Source: Candidatus Hebobacterum abditum (GTDB lineage: Bacteria; Armatimonadota; Hebobacteria; Hebobacterales; Hebobacteraceae). From it: a DNA stretch of 64,000 nucleotides. Where the stretch lies: assembly GCA_029821875.1 (NCBI GenBank), contig JALGXW010000001.1, positions 1 to 64,000 on the forward strand, written 5' to 3'. A program made the position numbers and the translations under genes. The notes under the pieces are model-generated. The model was not told the origin of the DNA, made no database searches, and was given only the letters and a program-made list of their open reading frames with translations. Positions 1 to 6,875 of this stretch are shown piece by piece. Positions within the stretch are counted from its first letter, which is position 1. The number at the start of each line of letters is the position of its first letter.

Positions 1-7
1 TGAGCGC

Positions 8-736
8 TTGGCAGAGGATGTGACGGTGGAGCTACTCAACCAGTGTGTGCAGATGATGAGACGGGGGGACCTGCCGGGTGATCAAGGAGAGACGCTCGCG
101 GGATACGTGAGGATGCAAGCTGATACCGAGAGTCTCGACATCCTTCGCGTTGCTGCTGGTGGGATCGAGGCATTCAGGGAAGAGAAGGATGTTCGTGAGC
201 TCATTGAACGGATTGATGGCGCTGGCAACGACAGGCTGAGAAACTGGCTTCTTGACGCTCTTCTCCGCGAGTTAGACGACCAAGAGACGGCCAGGAGGGT
301 TTGGGACAGTCTGGAAGACCGGTTCGGCTCGTTGCCGCCGGTGCCACCGTCGCTGCCGCCAGTGCAGGACTTCGTTGAGAGATGGAATGAACGGCGCGGT
401 GGGCGCGGTGTGACTAGACGGCTGCCCATCACAGTGACATACACGGAGGGCGATAGGGAGACAGTCGAGGGAAAGACTATAGACATCAGGCGGGGCGGCA
501 CATGGGCGGTGTTCAGCTCACCAGTACGCGAGTGGGCAACGGTGTCGGTGAAGCTGCAGTCCGACGATGGGGTGATCATCGTGGAAGAGGCCACCGTGAT
601 CCGTTCTTTTGACTATGACTTGTCCAAGGCCCCGGCCGAGAGCAAGTACCCTTACGGTAGGGCTATACGGTTCCTGCGTTACGGGGAGCAAGCACAGGAA
701 GCGCTTAATCGTCTCATCAGTGGTTCTTCGACATGA
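8..736 (+). CDS. PilZ-like domain protein, possibly 5'-partial
   Basis: The C-terminal half (about residues 135-240) reads like a PilZ domain, the c-di-GMP-binding beta-barrel: an Arg-Arg-Leu-Pro entry strand, a DIRRGG turn where PilZ proteins carry (D/N)xSxxG, and a closing strand/helix (GRAIRFLRYGE). The serine of the canonical motif is an arginine, so ligand binding is uncertain. The N-terminal 130 residues are helical and unrecognised. The listed start is a TTG near the window edge and the frame stays open to base 2, so the true start may lie outside. The gene ends 21 bp before a convergent gene. If it is a real PilZ protein it belongs with the c-di-GMP components at 47-57 kb. Confidence 0.6.
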   Translation: MAEDVTVELLNQCVQMMRRGDLPGDQGETLAGYVRMQADTESLDILRVAAGGIEAFREEKDVRELIERIDGAGNDRLRNWLLDALLRELDDQETARRVWDSLEDRFGSLPPVPPSLPPVQDFVERWNERRGGRGVTRRLPITVTYTEGDRETVEGKTIDIRRGGTWAVFSSPVREWATVSVKLQSDDGVIIVEEATVIRSFDYDLSKAPAESKYPYGRAIRFLRYGEQAQEALNRLISGSST

Positions 737-757
737 GTAAGTCAGGCTACTCTGCGA

Positions 758-1750
758 TCAGATCTGTGCGAGATACCAGGCAACCGAGGATTCGTGGATC
801 AAACCAGTTAGTACATGGACTGTGCGTGATACGGCGGCCGTAGCCTTCTTCCTCACGTGTTGAGCGATCTCGAGCTCTCGGTCAGGGGAGATCCAGTAGA
901 AGAGAGCAGCATAGCCACAGGGGTCATAGCGAGGGGTAGGGAAGTGCGAGCGCACTGCCTCGAGCAGAAACCGCCGGGACTCCAGTCGAATGGGGACAGG
1001 CAGCGCGACGGATGAGTAGAGGAAGCGTGCCCTGGCGAGGGAACGGGCATCGTTGACCTCGGAAAGGGCCGCGGCCAGCTGCTGGCTTCGGCTACTAGGT
1101 GCGGTTGAGAGTTCTGGGTCCTCTCTGAAGACTAGGCCAAGATAACCGGGCTTCCGGGCTAGGTAAGACAGCTGGGCGCGCAGAAGGGCCATGGCGGCGG
1201 GATAGCTGCAGTTCTTGAGGCCTTCGCCTTCAGGGGAGGAATCGACAAGGCTTGAATAGTCGTGCAACTCCCTGTCAGCACTGAGTTGGAAGACGCGGGC
1301 AAGTCCCTGCTCACAGAGATACAGTTCTCCATCTGCGTCCCATCGTTCGATGTGCTGCCGGAGGAAACTGAAGAACCTGTGGCGACGAGGCCCTGCTTCC
1401 GCATAGTCCAAGCACGACTGAGCAAAGTTGCCTGGAACATGCGGAATGCCGTGGACCTTGTAGGTTGTCCTGCCCCTCGTGATGTGCGTGCATGGGAGCT
1501 CAGCTACGCTCACGTCCGGCTCTGGCAGCACAGTCTCGCTGATGTCCCACCATATGCGGCGCGCTCTGACTATGACCTCTTCCGGGGCATGTGGTGTGGA
1601 TAGATCCATGCCTTGCCTACACAGCTCCCTCGCGATGCCCTCCAGGGATGTGCTCTCACACAGAGCGGAGAATAGCCGCGCCGGATCCGCAAGGCGAAGT
1701 ACTTCGGACGTGCGCATGGATGGAAGAACTGCTTCGATTCCTTGTGCCAT
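758..1750 (-). CDS. Hypothetical protein (330 aa)
   Basis: A soluble 330-residue protein of unrecognised family. No signal peptide, membrane segment or clear catalytic motif is visible. It has an even mix of charged and hydrophobic residues and several Trp/Cys residues in the middle (about residues 68-150). The frame is uninterrupted, and its codon use is less strongly GC3-biased than in the pilus operons, as in the next two genes, which is compatible with an accessory island. No convincing ribosome-binding site precedes the ATG. It lies next to other unrecognised genes and a nuclease/helicase remnant. That context hints at a defence or mobile region but does not assign a function. Confidence 0.55.
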   Translation of the reverse strand: MAQGIEAVLPSMRTSEVLRLADPARLFSALCESTSLEGIARELCRQGMDLSTPHAPEEVIVRARRIWWDISETVLPEPDVSVAELPCTHITRGRTTYKVHGIPHVPGNFAQSCLDYAEAGPRRHRFFSFLRQHIERWDADGELYLCEQGLARVFQLSADRELHDYSSLVDSSPEGEGLKNCSYPAAMALLRAQLSYLARKPGYLGLVFREDPELSTAPSSRSQQLAAALSEVNDARSLARARFLYSSVALPVPIRLESRRFLLEAVRSHFPTPRYDPCGYAALFYWISPDRELEIAQHVRKKATAAVSRTVHVLTGLIHESSVAWYLAQI

Positions 1751-2172
1751 GGGTACCGCGACGTGCGCTCAGACCTGGCTGGATTGGTGCTGGGTCTGCA
1801 GCTTGGCTTCTATCTGTCAGGACTGTAATACCATGCTGGCGCAGAGTTACACACACGTAGCCGTGTCCGATGTTGCCATAGGATGCCAGCCGGGGTATCC
1901 CATCATGTAGAGTGTCAGCGTCTGTGGGATAAAGGGGGACCGAGGCAAGCTGTGGCTGTTAAGTGCCTATGGGACACCCCTGACAGCCCTGCAGGCTTGT
2001 CTGCGAGCCTGAGACATTCTGTAGGTGCCGACCGCCCATAGGACCGTTTGCGCATGTCGAGCGCCCATGAGACCGCTTTGAGGGCACTTTGGGGCACGGA
2101 TGAGTCTCGGGACAGGACGGGCAGATCGGCATCCACTACCTCAGCTGACGTGATCCGCGAGCGACCTACCCA
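1751..2172. other. Intergenic stretch with imperfect direct repeats
   Basis: There is no convincing gene in these 422 bp. They hold the upstream region of the minus-strand gene ending at 1750. Two imperfect copies of a CGCCCATnnGACCG motif lie near 2033 and 2062, with a weaker third (GCCTATGGGAC) near 1967. These could be operator-like repeats. No good -35/-10 pair was recognised. Confidence 0.35.
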
Positions 2173-3609
2173 TCAGCTCCGGGGCTCACCATCCCCGCCC
2201 TGCAAAGCAGCGTTGAAAAGGAACGCGAAGGCGTTTGAACCTCGAATCTCCTTCCGTTCCAGGTAAGTGTCGATGGCTATGTCGACCCCCACTACCACCG
2301 CGCTTGCCAGTAGGCACAGGGCTGGCGGCAGCCCAGAGAAGAGCCCCACTGCAAAGGGTATCCCTGCTGTCCCGCCTATGCCCCTCTTCCAGATCCTCTG
2401 GATGATCCTGCTCTTGGACTGATCTAGCTTCCTTCTCAATTCGGCGATCGCTGGATTGACGTCGTGGGCTATGGTATTGTCCACCTCATCGAAGAGATCT
2501 GCACCATACTCCGCGGATCGGATCGTGGCAGCCAACTTTGCGATCTCGAGCCGAAAGCGGGAGAACTCGTCGGGAGCGCTCTCCCTGATCTCTATGACGT
2601 CATCGTAGCTTTCAAGGGACAGATCGGGCAGGGGCTCGAGGACACGGTGTGCTAGCAGGCCTGCCTTTGCCGACCGCTGTAGCTTCCTCAGATTCAGCCT
2701 CTCTGCCACCTCAGCATTCGTGACGGCTCGGCTGTACTTCCGCCTGAGGTAGCTTCCCATGCCTGGATCGTCCGTGAACAGGGATGCGCCATGCTTTGAG
2801 GCCAGGTACAGAGCCTGGGCGACCGCGAATGCTTGGACGAAGTGCGCGACGCCGAGATGGCCCTGGCGGTCGATCAGCGGCGAATACAGCTCCCGAACCC
2901 GATCCGGCACGCCATAGTGCACGTTCTGGTGGAATCTGAATGTGGGATCGTATCCTGTGAGGTATTTCGACCCTATGCTGTGGTGTGCAGCGTAGAAATC
3001 CACGAGGAAGTAGTTGAGCATCGCCATCGAGCCGAAGTCCCCAATGTCGATCAGAAAGGAGTCGTCGCCAAACACACTGAAGGGCGGCCGGCTGCGCACA
3101 AGCTCCTCGTCGCGCAGGTCGTCTATGACAGACGCATACACTAAGGACCGCGCATCGTCTGGCCTCATGGCCTCCTCGGGGCTTACGAGGACGAGATGCT
3201 CCTTTTCTTGCAGGGGCAATGTCTCCTCAACGAACGCCGACAGGTTGGCTATGGCTTCTTTGGCGACGTCGTTGTACTGCGTCGGATAGCTGGCGATACT
3301 GGACTGGAGAGCGCCAACGACGTTGCGCTCGCAGACAACCAACACCCTGTCGAAGAAGACGAGGGCCTTCTTGAGGGTATCGGGTCGTTCAATGGCCGCC
3401 CATGGGTAGTACAGGGTCGTGAATTCGCTCATGCTCGCTACCGGTTGGTACGATGTGTAGGTGTCGAGGGACGATGAGACCGCTGCAGAGAGTTCTGGCC
3501 CTGCCGTAGTGGCCCCTCTCTCGTATGATGCATAACCAGTGTGCCGCGCCTCCGGGCGCCGTTCCTCCAGCGCTCTCAGGCCGGCTTCACGAGCGGTTGA
3601 CAGGGACAT
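2173..3609 (-). CDS. Hypothetical protein with C-terminal hydrophobic segment (478 aa)
   Basis: Residues ~1-400 look soluble and largely helical. Near residue 65 a stretch beginning 'LYYPWAAI' followed by 'ALVFFDRVLVV' resembles the N-terminus of DUF6236-type proteins, although the match is by eye only. Near the C-terminus (about residues 415-450) two adjacent hydrophobic stretches rich in Gly/Ala/Leu/Val suggest a membrane hairpin, followed by a short charged tail. The frame is intact. A weak GGAGCAG lies ~9 nt before the ATG. It neighbours a PD-(D/E)XK-like nuclease transcribed in the same direction, 125 bp upstream, so it may be part of an accessory or defence module. Function unknown. Confidence 0.6.
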   Translation of the reverse strand: MSLSTAREAGLRALEERRPEARHTGYASYERGATTAGPELSAAVSSSLDTYTSYQPVASMSEFTTLYYPWAAIERPDTLKKALVFFDRVLVVCERNVVGALQSSIASYPTQYNDVAKEAIANLSAFVEETLPLQEKEHLVLVSPEEAMRPDDARSLVYASVIDDLRDEELVRSRPPFSVFGDDSFLIDIGDFGSMAMLNYFLVDFYAAHHSIGSKYLTGYDPTFRFHQNVHYGVPDRVRELYSPLIDRQGHLGVAHFVQAFAVAQALYLASKHGASLFTDDPGMGSYLRRKYSRAVTNAEVAERLNLRKLQRSAKAGLLAHRVLEPLPDLSLESYDDVIEIRESAPDEFSRFRLEIAKLAATIRSAEYGADLFDEVDNTIAHDVNPAIAELRRKLDQSKSRIIQRIWKRGIGGTAGIPFAVGLFSGLPPALCLLASAVVVGVDIAIDTYLERKEIRGSNAFAFLFNAALQGGDGEPRS

Positions 3610-3734
3610 GCGGGGGCACTGCTCCGATCAGGGGCGCGTGGCAAACATCCGTATTAGGCCCATAACACCGGTTATGAGCGGGGCAGTCTGGTCGTGCGCG
3701 GGCCTCTCGCAGGCGGGAGCCGTTCTCGGCGAGA

Positions 3735-4184
3735 TCAACGGTTCAGGAAGGACTTGACCAGGTCCCAGTTCCCAAGATACTGATCTGGGTCATCCATGCG
3801 CCGAAGAAAGGACTTGCCCCACTTGCTGCGCTCGTACCGCGCTTTGCGGACGACCTCCACTGGGAAGACATAGAGCTGTGGGCTCCGACGCCCGGTGTCG
3901 CCGTTCCGGGCTTTCTTGCGATAGCGGTAGCCTCGGTTGAGTGCGACGAACACGACGAAATCGCATTCGTAGTTCCGCATGGGGAACCCGCCATCGTAGT
4001 CGGTAGCCCATCTGCTCTTGACCTGTATCCTGCATGAAGTGCGCTTCTGGGGGTCCGTAGCGATGATGTCGTACCCGGGGAAGTTGGTGTACGCCTTGAA
4101 TACCTGAATACCCTCGGCGAGCAAATGGCCCAGCGCGAGGAACTCGGCACCTGCCGCCTCCAGTTTGCTGTCGAGTCGTGCCAT
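3735..4184 (-). CDS. Small PD-(D/E)XK-like endonuclease-fold protein
   Basis: The 149-residue protein has the layout of a restriction-endonuclease fold: an N-terminal helix, a strand 'GYDIIATD' whose Asp can be the first catalytic acid, and a strand 'CRIQVKSRW' supplying a Q-x-K core (the second acid is Gln, as in several nuclease subfamilies). It resembles the small nucleases linked to group I introns and to DUF4365-like defence proteins. AGGAG lies 9 nt upstream of the ATG. It has no methyltransferase partner in the window. It is more likely a stand-alone nuclease or defence-associated protein than a restriction system. The fold is inferred by eye. Confidence 0.55.
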   Translation of the reverse strand: MARLDSKLEAAGAEFLALGHLLAEGIQVFKAYTNFPGYDIIATDPQKRTSCRIQVKSRWATDYDGGFPMRNYECDFVVFVALNRGYRYRKKARNGDTGRRSPQLYVFPVEVVRKARYERSKWGKSFLRRMDDPDQYLGNWDLVKSFLNR

Positions 4185-4349
4185 CGACTCAGACTCCTCG
4201 TGACACTCAGTGCCTTGGGCCTAGGCAGACAGCGCCTGTGAGTGAAACGCGCCACGGCTATCGAACGGCGCTGACCTCGACACCGAACGCCTCGGCAAAG
4301 CATCCGGGGCGGTGGCAACCCACTGATGCCTGATCGGATCCCCCGCCCA

Positions 4350-5328
4350 TCATTCCGCGATCCTGACCATGCCGTTTGACTCGCGCGTCAGCGTCCCCTT
4401 TGCGAGCAGTGACCGGACAACCGACTCTATGCGCTCGGACACGTTCTGCCGAGTGGACCTGAAACCGAGAAGTCTCGAAGACGCCACAATCAGGCCCTCG
4501 AACGGCGTTCCGTGCTGCCAGCTCAACACACTCTTGGCTGCCTCCGCGATCTCCTCATCGCATATCAGGTCAATGTCCAGCGAAACATCACCGTCCCGTT
4601 GACGCACTGTGACAGCGTCGTCCGTGGCGTGCCAGAGGAAAGGACCCTTCTTCCTGACCCACCCGCGGGTCAGGGCCAGCATGGCTCCCTCGCGTATGGC
4701 GTCGCGGATTCTCCTGCCAGCTCGATGCACTCTCCAGTAGTCTCGGATTCTACGCACCACCTCATCGAAGTGAACGGGGCTCTCAATCTCGACAATCTGA
4801 CGAGCCGCTTCGGCGAGGACGCGCGGTGACTGCCTGTGCAACTCACCGATGCGCCTCAGGCCCAGCGAAGTGCAGATCTCGTAGTCCGCGACCACCATCC
4901 CAGGATCTCCTGGCGACTCGTACTCTCGCTTCCCCTGCTGCTGTTCCGAGCCCTCCGTACTGTCCCCCTCCGCGTCGGGCGCCGGCTCGACGATGGGTGT
5001 CGTCGGAGGCGGTTCAGCCTTCGCCCGGTCCACCGCAGCCAGGATCTGCCTCTCACAGTCAGCGCGGTTGCGGTACCAGTCAGTAGACCAGACTCGGTAG
5101 ATTCGCCAGCCTAGTCCCTCCAGGATCTGCTGACGGAGTCGGTCGCGGTCTCTTGCCACCGGGCAGGTGTGGTACTTGTGACCGTCACACTCGATGCCAA
5201 GCAGATAGGAGCCGGGCGCCTCCGGGTCCACGACCGCAAGGTCCACCCGGAAGCCTGCGCAGCCGACCTGCTTCCTTACCTGTAGGTCTTCAGCGATTCT
5301 GAGACAAACGGGAAGGGAGAGTCGGGGC
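4350..5328 (-). pseudogene. C-terminal remnant of a large helicase with Vsr-like nuclease domain
   Basis: About 325 codons of host sequence remain. Residues just inside the break carry a Vsr/REase-like core ('RVDLAVVDPEAPGSYLLGIE', then 'CDGHKYH' and an 'RDRDRLRQQILEGLGW' helix), typical of the C-terminal nuclease of very large SF1 helicases (MTES_1575-type domain). This is followed by a DUF3320-like tail ('FDEVVRRIRDYWR', then winged-helix-like sequence to the end). The reading frame continues upstream only into antisense IS sequence (from 5329), so the helicase N-terminus is gone. No matching N-terminal coding sequence is present beyond the IS at 6817, so the loss involved a deletion or rearrangement. 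Non-functional as a helicase; the tail might still be expressed. Confidence 0.7.
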
Positions 5329-5337
5329 TGAGTTAAG
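5329..5337 (+). repeat. IS left terminal inverted repeat (core)
   Basis: TGAGTTAAG, the perfect 9-bp core of the left end. It is the reverse complement of 6808-6816. Confidence 0.7.
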
Positions 5338-5392
5338 TGGGTGTTCCTGCTCCTGGGATGGAAGGCCGGAGCGGCCAGAAAGGAGCAGGCAG

Positions 5393-5818
5393 ATGGAGGC
5401 TGGAGTCGAGGTGAATGGTGCTGGGCAGCAGCAGGCGTCGGGGGAGGCGAAGACACCTGAGGCATCCGCGCAGAAGCGAGGGGAGCGGCCACGCCAGCAG
5501 ATCCGCAGAGCGAAGAAGGTGACGCGGCGCCGCTTCAGTGTGGAGGAGAAGATCCGCGTTGTGATGGAGGGGATCCGGGGCGAAGAGCCGGTATCGGAGC
5601 TGTGTCGGCGAGAGGGGATAGACGCCAGCGTCTACTACCGCTGGCTCAAGGACTTTATGGAGGCGGGGAAGCAGCGGCTGCGAGGAGATGTGCTGCGGGA
5701 GGCCCGCACCGACGAGGTGAAGGCGCTCAAGGATGAAAATGCGCGTCTGAAACAGCTGGTGGCTGACTACGCCCTTGACCTGATGGCGCTGAAGAAAGGC
5801 TTGCTGGCGGAGCGATGA
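5393..5818 (+). CDS. IS3-family transposase OrfA (HTH protein)
   Basis: The 141-residue protein has a basic N-terminus, then an HTH_Tnp_1-type helix-turn-helix (about residues 40-90: 'RRFSVEEKIRVVMEGI', 'SELCRREGIDASVYYRWLKD') and a C-terminal leucine-rich helix ('ALKDENARLKQLVADYALD') of the kind that mediates OrfA/OrfAB multimerisation. AAGGAG lies 8 nt before the ATG. It overlaps OrfB by ATGA, with OrfB in the -1 frame, so OrfB may be made by coupling or by frameshifting. In this family OrfA binds the element's ends. Confidence 0.9.
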   Translation: MEAGVEVNGAGQQQASGEAKTPEASAQKRGERPRQQIRRAKKVTRRRFSVEEKIRVVMEGIRGEEPVSELCRREGIDASVYYRWLKDFMEAGKQRLRGDVLREARTDEVKALKDENARLKQLVADYALDLMALKKGLLAER

Positions 5819-6843
5819 GCGAGAATCAGCGCCGAGAGGTGGTGGAGGTGATCGACCATTCTCCCCACACCATCGGGTCCGCCTGCAGAGAGATCGGCAT
5901 TAGCCGCAGCAGCTACTACCGATGGCGGGAGCTGGTGCACGGCCCGCCGCCAACACATCGCCAGCGGGCCCCGTGGAACCGGCTGCGGCCAGAGGAGCGA
6001 CAGGCGATTCTGGAGCAGGCACTCACCCATCCCAGTCTGAGTGCTAGGGAGCTGTCTCTGCGTCTGGCTGACTATGCGGGGGTGAGCGTCTCGGAGTCGT
6101 CGGTGTATCGGCTGCTGAGAGCGCATAGGCTGCTGCCCAGACGAGCACCCGAGCGGGAGCCGGCGGCCAAGGAGTGGCGGCGCCGGACGAAGCGGCCAAA
6201 CGAGCTGTGGCAGAGCGATGCCACTCGGTTTCTGGTGCCCGGCTGGGGCCACTACTGGCTGGTGAGTGTGCTGGACGACTACTCCCGCAAGATCCTGGCT
6301 TGGGAGCTGGTGAAGGACGTGCAGACGCCAAGCCTGGTGGGCGCTATCCAGCAAGCGATTGAGCAGAGTGGACTGGACCGGGCGCCGCGGCTGGAGCGAC
6401 CGGCGCTGCTGACCGACAATGGGTCTGGCTACATCTCGCGGGCGATGCGGGACTACCTGGGCTTCCATGGGCTGAAGCACCTACGGGCCAAGGCTCATCA
6501 TCCCCAGACCATCGGCAAGGTGGAGCGGTGGCATCGGACCATGAAGGACGAGGTGACGCTGGTGGTGCACACCAGCCCGGACCAACTGCGACAAGCGATC
6601 TCGAGATTCGTGGACTACTACAACCGCCAGCGCTACCATGAGGCACTCAGGAACGTCACTCCCGACGACGTCTACTTCGGTCGCAGGGAGGAGATCCTCA
6701 ACCGGAGAAAGCGACTGGCGATTCGCGCGATGGTAGCTCGGCGAGAGCACCACCGCAGGACTATGCGGGATGCAGAGACAACCGGGACGGGAACACCTGA
6801 AGTGTTGCTTAACTCATCTCCTCATTTGTCTCATCAACGCTGA
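5815..6843 (+). CDS. IS3-family transposase OrfB (DDE integrase core)
   Basis: It carries an N-terminal HTH_21-type segment and a retroviral-integrase-like core. The catalytic triad is visible: D135 in 'WQSDAT', D201 in 'LLTDNGSG' and E237 in 'GKVERWH', with exactly 35 residues between the last two, as in IS3/retroviral D,D(35)E enzymes. The C-terminal 'YYNRQRYHEAL' motif is also typical. The reading frame has no stop inside the element: it runs through the right inverted repeat and ends 27 bp into flanking DNA, adding about eight host-encoded residues. Catalytic residues look intact, so it may be active. Confidence 0.9.
   Translation: MSENQRREVVEVIDHSPHTIGSACREIGISRSSYYRWRELVHGPPPTHRQRAPWNRLRPEERQAILEQALTHPSLSARELSLRLADYAGVSVSESSVYRLLRAHRLLPRRAPEREPAAKEWRRRTKRPNELWQSDATRFLVPGWGHYWLVSVLDDYSRKILAWELVKDVQTPSLVGAIQQAIEQSGLDRAPRLERPALLTDNGSGYISRAMRDYLGFHGLKHLRAKAHHPQTIGKVERWHRTMKDEVTLVVHTSPDQLRQAISRFVDYYNRQRYHEALRNVTPDDVYFGRREEILNRRKRLAIRAMVARREHHRRTMRDAETTGTGTPEVLLNSSPHLSHQR
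6808..6816 (-). repeat. IS right terminal inverted repeat (core)
   Basis: CTTAACTCA on the + strand, the perfect complement of the left-end core at 5329-5337. OrfB is translated through it. Confidence 0.7.
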
Positions 6844-6875
6844 CGATCTACAGTGTCCTCGCCACTCGTTGTACA

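Larger units (their letters stand above)
5329..6816 (+). mobile_element. IS3-like insertion sequence (about 1.49 kb)
   Basis: Two overlapping transposase genes (OrfA HTH, OrfB DDE integrase core) are bounded by inverted ends. The left end begins TGAGTTAAG at 5329 and the right end, read inward, begins TGAGTTAAG at 6816. A further shared GGTGTTCC follows at slightly different spacing. No target-site duplication is visible (left flank ...CGGGGC, right flank TCTCCT...). Because the interrupted helicase does not resume on the other side, the element probably took part in an adjacent deletion. Boundaries are inferred from the inverted repeats. Confidence 0.8.

Noticed and set aside
5393-5492. N-terminal 55 residues of the 380-codon minus-strand frame at 4350-5492
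   Set aside because: They are antisense IS sequence; the host-derived helicase remnant ends at the IS boundary (5328).
5316-6822. Target-site duplication around the IS
   Set aside because: Flanks of 3-8 bp do not match (CGGGGC versus TCTCCT).
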